Assembly: GCA_964640435.1 (NCBI GenBank)
Contig: CAZXFJ010000005.1
Span: 1-34,020, forward strand
DNA: 34,020 nucleotides
Direction of reading: 5' to 3'
Source: GWA1-39-11 sp964640435
GTDB lineage: Bacteria > Patescibacteriota > Microgenomatia > Levybacterales > GWA1-39-11
Shown here: positions 30,808 through 34,020 of the stretch, piece by piece
How positions within the stretch are numbered: the stretch's first letter is position 1
Layout: each line of letters opens with the position of its first letter
Translations under genes and position numbers: made by a program
The notes under the pieces: model-generated
What the model saw: only the letters and a program-made list of their open reading frames with translations
What the model was told of the DNA's origin: nothing
The model's database searches: none

Positions 30808-30945
30808 TTACATTGATGCTTGTTCTAGTTCATTTTGTGAACTCTTTCTTTTGCCTCGGCGACTTGCTAGTCCACCTTTTCGTCCAGCTGCAGCATGTGC
30901 TGCTGAATCACCGTGCCATCCTCTTCCTTTTTTTTGTCGTGCCAT
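30808..30945 (-). CDS. Small basic KGG-type protein (45 residues)
   Basis: The frame runs from ATG (30943-30945) to TAA (30808-30810). The product begins MARQKKGRGWHGDSAAHAAA and has the GRKGG core (residues 21-25) typical of KGG/stress-induced repeat mini-proteins, then a basic stretch SRRGKRKSS and a short C-terminal tail. It is rich in Arg, Lys, Gly and His with no hydrophobic core. The evidence is a ten-base perfect Shine-Dalgarno five bases before the start and a terminator-like hairpin after the stop. Relatives of this motif are linked with general stress; nucleic-acid binding is plausible given the charge, but unshown. Confidence 0.85.
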   Translation of the reverse strand: MARQKKGRGWHGDSAAHAAAGRKGGLASRRGKRKSSQNELEQASM

Positions 30946-30950
30946 ATATT

Positions 30951-30960
30951 TCACCTCCTT
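30951..30960 (-). promoter_or_regulatory. Perfect ten-base Shine-Dalgarno of the KGG gene
   Basis: The minus strand reads AAGGAGGTGA, a full match to the 3' end of 16S rRNA, five bases before the ATG. The stretch from here to 31035, about 75 bases, is the leader or upstream region; I see no convincing promoter pair in it. Confidence 0.9.
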
Positions 30961-31035
30961 TTCTTAATATGCTTAGATCTTAGAAAGAAAGCTTTTAGAT
31001 AGCATTAAAATAAAGTAAGAATTGTTGAAGAAAAG

Positions 31036-32550
31036 CTATCGGAAGCCAAGGCCTGGGTCAATACCAGGATCAAAAGGGGTTTGAACATCTTTATCTTTTA
31101 ACTCATATTTTTCAACAATATATCCATTTGGATATGTAATTACGGCTGAAGGAGTAGCTTCTAGCTTTAATCTATTTATCTTCCACCAGTTGTAAGTCAT
31201 GTACGGGTTATTTGGTGGAGGTGGTTCAGCTGCCACAAACGTTACAGTTTTTTTCTGAAAATATGAAATGTTTTTATCTTTGTTTAGCTTCGTTTGATAC
31301 GCAAACGCATATTTAGGTCCATATCCAACAACATCAGGCGTATAAATGAAGTATCCAAAATCTTTTTCTGAGTTAAATACCTTAGAAGACATATTGTTCA
31401 AAAACTTCCATGAGGTTATATCACGTCCCGTAAAGGTTTTGTAGTTTTTGATTTCTGAGATTATCGAGGAAACATTCATTAAATAGATACAAATAAAGAC
31501 AAATAGAAAAAGATATTTATGTCTCCCTGTTATAAAGGAGGAGAAAATTAAAAAGACCAATGGAAAAAGCGGGAAGAAGTAAAAGTAGAGAATTGGTCCC
31601 TTATTTATTAGAGAAACAACAAAATAGCCTAAGTAAAAATACAAGAATAAGAAATATGTTGATCTATGAATCTTATTTTTGATCTGAGATATCAGGAATA
31701 AAATAAAAAATATTCCGGTTATTGCATTGCGATAAAAAGGATCAACTCTTAGTATCTCAACATTAATAATTGCAAGCTTTGCTCGGTCAAAAAGCATGTA
31801 TAAGTAGTTGTACTTTACTGAATCTCCACTTGTTGGCGATAAGTATCTCAAGACGCCAGTTGTAAGAAGAAATTGGTGCCTTAGGTCAAATATTAGGAAG
31901 TTTATTAATGGAAAGGCAATTAGAAGCAGTGCTGCAATATGCCATCTGTATTTTGTCTTAAAAAGCTTAAATATAAGAAGTAGAGCAGAAAGTATATAAA
32001 AAGGTATTCCAATTGCTAAATTAAATTGAATCATAAAACCGAGTAAAATGATGTACGGAATTAAAAATTTAAGTTTGTGAGTTTGTAGATATTTTACGAT
32101 TAGGTAGAAGCAAAAAGGTATTATCATCATTGCTCCTATTGGGTTAAAAAATGTATTTACATGGAAAAACATATATGTTGCAGTCATAAGTGCAAAAAGC
32201 CAACCCGTCTCTTGGTTAAATAATTCTTTTCCTACATACCAACATGAAGCAACAAAAAGTGTAGATAGAATAACCCAGAAGTATCCAACTACTATCGGAT
32301 TTCCATTACCGATAAGATAAGCAGGATAATTTATGTATAGCCACAAAGGACCATGAAAAAGACCAGCAACAGATGATTTTGGGCCAATAAGAATAATACC
32401 TTTTTGCTGAATCTCATTAAAAAGTAGAAAATCGCGTGCGATATCTGAGGTGAAATGAAGATCTCCTACATAAACCCACCAAAACGAAGCTAAAACAGCA
32501 AATATTATTCCAAAAATTGAGCCTAATTTAATGAATTTGGATAAGGTCAC
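31036..32550 (-). CDS. GT-C family membrane glycosyltransferase (GT39-like)
   Basis: A 504-residue polytopic protein with roughly ten to twelve helices. After the first helix (about 9-28), an extracytoplasmic loop shows DLHFTSDIARDFLLFN (30-45) and then FHGPLWLY (65-72), the acidic/His loop pattern of GT-C enzymes that use polyprenyl-phosphate sugars (ArnT, PMT). The same HxGPLW motif occurs in the GT-C half of the fused protein at 151-2325, so the two are probably related. A C-terminal soluble domain of about 120 residues ends in DPGIDPGLGFR. The start is GTG at 32550, seven bases after a TATAAT, so a leaderless message is likely. The glycan acceptor (lipid or protein) is unknown. Confidence 0.8.
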   Translation of the reverse strand: MTLSKFIKLGSIFGIIFAVLASFWWVYVGDLHFTSDIARDFLLFNEIQQKGIILIGPKSSVAGLFHGPLWLYINYPAYLIGNGNPIVVGYFWVILSTLFVASCWYVGKELFNQETGWLFALMTATYMFFHVNTFFNPIGAMMIIPFCFYLIVKYLQTHKLKFLIPYIILLGFMIQFNLAIGIPFYILSALLLIFKLFKTKYRWHIAALLLIAFPLINFLIFDLRHQFLLTTGVLRYLSPTSGDSVKYNYLYMLFDRAKLAIINVEILRVDPFYRNAITGIFFILFLISQIKNKIHRSTYFLFLYFYLGYFVVSLINKGPILYFYFFPLFPLVFLIFSSFITGRHKYLFLFVFICIYLMNVSSIISEIKNYKTFTGRDITSWKFLNNMSSKVFNSEKDFGYFIYTPDVVGYGPKYAFAYQTKLNKDKNISYFQKKTVTFVAAEPPPPNNPYMTYNWWKINRLKLEATPSAVITYPNGYIVEKYELKDKDVQTPFDPGIDPGLGFR

Positions 32551-32557
32551 TAATTGG

Positions 32558-32563
32558 ATTATA
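32558..32563 (-). promoter_or_regulatory. -10 box of the GT-C gene, leaderless GTG
   Basis: A perfect TATAAT ending seven bases before the GTG start; the overlapping TGC-TATATA also forms an extended -10. No good -35. It faces away from the tRNA-Lys promoter. Confidence 0.6.
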
Positions 32564-32591
32564 TAGCATTTATTTATTTTTTTACCCTAGA

Positions 32592-32620
32592 TTGTTTATT
32601 GAGCCTAATTTTGGTAAAAT
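32592..32620 (+). promoter_or_regulatory. Promoter of the tRNA-Lys/tRNA-Glu pair
   Basis: TTGTTT (32592-32597), a 17-base spacer and TAAAAT (32615-32620), 12 bases before mature tRNA-Lys. tRNA-Glu has no promoter of its own visible in the 23-base gap, so both are probably cut from one transcript. Confidence 0.7.
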
Positions 32621-32632
32621 TTACACACGTGG

Positions 32633-32704
32633 GGGCCGATAGCTCAACGGTAGAGCAAAAGCCTTTTAAGCTTTTGGTTCTGGGTTCGAATCCCAGTCGG
32701 CTCA
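32633..32704 (+). tRNA. tRNA-Lys (TTT anticodon)
   Basis: A 72-base cloverleaf: acceptor GGGCCGA/TCGGCTC, D stem GCTC/GAGC, anticodon stem AAAGC/GCTTT with loop CTTTTAA (anticodon TTT), and T stem CTGGG/CCCAG with loop TTCGAAT. Discriminator A; CCA is not encoded. Confidence 0.95.
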
Positions 32705-32727
32705 CATTATTGTTTAGAGATCCTAAT

Positions 32728-32801
32728 GGCGCCATCGTCTAGTGGCCTAGGACACAGGGCTTTCATCCCTGTAATCATGGGTTCGAATCCCATTGGCGTC
32801 A
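32728..32801 (+). tRNA. tRNA-Glu (TTC anticodon)
   Basis: A 74-base cloverleaf: acceptor GGCGCCA/TGGCGTC, anticodon stem CAGGG/CCCTG with loop CTTTCAT (anticodon TTC), and T stem ATGGG/CCCAT with loop TTCGAAT. Discriminator A and no encoded CCA. With GatCAB present, a glutamate tRNA is the natural relative of the misacylated substrate. Confidence 0.95.
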
Positions 32802-32816
32802 CAATCTTAATTTTGC

Positions 32817-32845
32817 TTGAAGAATATTTTTATTTCCTTTATATT
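32817..32845 (+). promoter_or_regulatory. Promoter of the cupin gene, leaderless ATG
   Basis: TTGAAG (32817-32822), a 17-base spacer and TATATT (32840-32845), which ends six bases before the ATG at 32852. No Shine-Dalgarno is present. Confidence 0.65.
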
Positions 32846-32851
32846 ATCTGA

Positions 32852-33211
32852 ATGAAGGTTATTCATCTTAAGGATGTACCAAAAATAGAAAATAAAACCT
32901 CTTTATTTACAGCCCCAGTTGAGCAACAATCACCTCTTGAGCACGAACATAGCGAGTTTAATGTATCTTGGGTTCATTTTCCTGATGGAGTACGAAATAA
33001 ATTTCATACACATACATCAGATCAAGTTTTAATTGTTACAGAAGGAAAAGGCGCAATTGCTACTGAGAATGAGGAAGTTGATATTGAAAAGGGTGACGTT
33101 ATTCATATTCCAAAAGGTGAAAAACACTGGCATGGGGCAAAAGAAGGATCACCAATGACTCATATTACTGTTCTTGCTTCAGATCAGAAATTAGACCAAG
33201 TGGAGGATTAA
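32852..33211 (+). CDS. Single-domain cupin protein
   Basis: A 119-residue small beta-barrel protein. Cupin motif 1 is HFPDGVRNKFHTHTSDQVLI (about 42-61) with His52 and His54, and motif 2 is GDVIHIPKGEKHWHGA (about 81-96) with His92 and His94; the usual motif 1 glutamate is replaced by Asp or Gln. Four histidines can bind one metal ion. The family covers dioxygenases, isomerases, sugar-binding and regulatory proteins, so no reaction can be named. It is transcribed from its own leaderless-type promoter, after the tRNA genes, and its TAA overlaps that of the convergent greA by four bases. Confidence 0.85.
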   Translation: MKVIHLKDVPKIENKTSLFTAPVEQQSPLEHEHSEFNVSWVHFPDGVRNKFHTHTSDQVLIVTEGKGAIATENEEVDIEKGDVIHIPKGEKHWHGAKEGSPMTHITVLASDQKLDQVED

Positions 33212-33645
33212 TAAGCTTTTACAACCCTTAGAATTTTTATTCCGCCCGGTGTTTGAATTTGAATAGAATCACCAGATTTTTTACCCTTAAGTTGAGATCC
33301 AATTGGTGAGTTTGAAGATATTTTGTGATTTGCTGGGTCTGCTTCAAAATCTCCTACAATTTCATATTCAACTTGCCTACCATCTTGTTCAACTAAATAT
33401 TTTTGAGTCGCAACCACATCTGCAAGCTTCATTTGAGCGTCAATTCTTTCTAGTCTTGAATCAATAGACCGAAGTCTTGCTTTTGCAGCAGTATATAGTC
33501 CGTTTTCAGAAAGATCCCCTAGTTCACGAGCACGAGATAATTCTTTTACAGCATTTGGTCGGTCTTCGACTAGCTTCTCATATTCTTTTTTGAGATCTTC
33601 TAGTCCTTCTTTTGTTACTTTAATTCTTCTAAAGCTATTTGGCAT
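33208..33645 (-). CDS. greA: Transcription elongation factor GreA
   Basis: A 145-residue protein, slightly shorter than the usual 158. The N-terminal coiled coil carries the catalytic tip ARELGDLSENGLY (39-51) with Asp44 and Glu47, the acidic pair that coordinates the cleavage magnesium; GLY replaces the common AEY. The C-terminal FKBP-like domain has ISSNSPIGSQLKGKKSGDSI (about 109-128), as expected. GreA rescues stalled RNA polymerase by inducing cleavage of the nascent RNA. The ATG lies 11 bases inside the end of the dus gene, so the two are co-translated. No Shine-Dalgarno. Confidence 0.94.
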   Translation of the reverse strand: MPNSFRRIKVTKEGLEDLKKEYEKLVEDRPNAVKELSRARELGDLSENGLYTAAKARLRSIDSRLERIDAQMKLADVVATQKYLVEQDGRQVEYEIVGDFEADPANHKISSNSPIGSQLKGKKSGDSIQIQTPGGIKILRVVKAY

Positions 33646-34020
33646 ATTCTGAAAGTATTGTTTTAACTTGATCTAAATTTTTTGTTGTCATAAGCTTCTC
33701 ACGAAGCTCGCTAGCATTTGGTAGACCAAGAGTATAGATTTTATAAAACTTTCTTAAAATTTCAAAGTGTTTGTTTTGTCCCCATTCATCTTCAAATAAT
33801 TCTGAGTGTTTAAGTAATAATTCCATTCTCTGTTCAAATGTTAAGTCTTCAAGGGATTTGTTAGCAAATAGATATGGGTTTTTAAAAATACCTCTTCCAA
33901 TCATAACTCCTTCAATACCATATTTATTAACAATCTCTTTTCCTTGTTCATGTGACTCTATATCACCATTTGCGAGAATAATTGTTTCTGGGGCAATCTT
34001 ATTTCTCAAAGAAACAACCT
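33635..34020 (-). CDS. dus: tRNA-dihydrouridine synthase, C-terminal part (cut by window edge)
   Basis: The open frame continues to base 34020 without a stop, so the N-terminal FMN barrel half is outside the window. The visible 128 residues include the end of the barrel, ETIILANGDIESHEQGKEI and KYGIEGVMIGRGIFKNPYLF, which hold the phosphate-binding loop of Dus, and then the helical C-terminal tRNA-binding domain. Dus reduces uridines in the D-loop of tRNA with NADPH and FMN. It overlaps greA by 11 bases. I cannot tell which Dus subtype it is. Confidence 0.92.
   Translation of the reverse strand, partial: VVSLRNKIAPETIILANGDIESHEQGKEIVNKYGIEGVMIGRGIFKNPYLFANKSLEDLTFEQRMELLLKHSELFEDEWGQNKHFEILRKFYKIYTLGLPNASELREKLMTTKNLDQVKTILSEYAK

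Noticed and set aside
30740..30983. Two plus-strand open frames across 30740-30983
   Set aside because: They are antisense to the KGG mini-protein, which has a perfect Shine-Dalgarno; the plus frames have no ribosome site and no recognisable protein.
34007..34009. TTG as the start of the dus gene
   Set aside because: The frame is open to the window edge and the visible part begins in the middle of the barrel, so the gene is truncated by the window rather than starting here.
1..34020. Alternative code with UGA as glycine
   Set aside because: TGA ends genes at several places (for example 152-154 and 18059-18061), and the long genes contain no in-frame TGA, so the standard bacterial code fits.
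1..34020. CRISPR array, insertion sequence, prophage or integrase
   Set aside because: I saw no regular spaced repeats, transposase or phage proteins and no terminal inverted repeats with target duplications.

Overview
The window looks like a piece of a small-genome bacterium of the Candidate Phyla Radiation (Patescibacteria), probably Microgenomates-like. The reasons are AT-rich sequence, very tight packing with no gap over 300 bases, frequent start/stop overlaps, shortened housekeeping proteins (ATP synthase delta, bL19), many-TM glycosyltransferases, a KGG-type basic mini-protein, and a murT-gatD pair next to gatCAB genes. TGA is used as a stop (for example at 152-154 and 18059-18061), so this is not one of the lineages that reassign UGA. 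The placement is an inference from gene content; no rRNA is present.

Layout. 1-5890 (+): a cell-surface polysaccharide cluster with the tail of one gene, a GT2/GT-C fusion, a second GT2, an O-antigen ligase/polymerase-like protein, a third GT2 and an NAD-dependent epimerase/dehydratase. 5878-26000 (-): one long co-oriented block. In transcription order it holds tRNA-Asp, polX, lemA, htpX, murT, gatD, gatC, a GNAT acetyltransferase, gatA, a small two-helix membrane protein, gatB, a GGDEF protein, dnaE, the complete F-type ATP synthase operon atpBEFHAGDC, and an Ig-like membrane protein coupled to atpC. 26060-30180 (+): a LysM protein, tRNA-Gly, an IMP-cyclohydrolase-like protein, CTP synthase, ribosomal protein bL19 and an unlisted 56-residue acidic protein ending in a clear terminator. 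30147-32550 (-): a protein with an HxxEH motif, a 45-residue KGG-type basic protein, and a second GT-C membrane glycosyltransferase. 32590-33211 (+): tRNA-Lys, tRNA-Glu and a cupin. 33208-34020 (-): greA and the end of a dus gene cut by the window edge.

How the genes fit together. MurT-GatD amidates the peptidoglycan precursor and GatCAB makes Gln-tRNA and/or Asn-tRNA; both are glutamine-dependent amidation systems, side by side. The ATP synthase supplies or uses a proton gradient: its c subunit lacks the sodium ligands and carries alanines in place of the helix-1 glycine motif. The GT genes, the LysM protein and the Ig-like protein all point to the cell envelope.

The strongest unexplained signal is transcriptional and translational. 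About ten genes have a -10 box ending 5-8 bases, most often exactly six, before the start codon, which predicts leaderless mRNAs. Near-perfect Shine-Dalgarno sequences appear on only three genes, all encoding very small proteins (atpE, the acidic 56-mer and the KGG 45-mer). The second notable locus is 29880-30960, where an orphan HxxEH protein sits between an acidic and a basic mini-protein.
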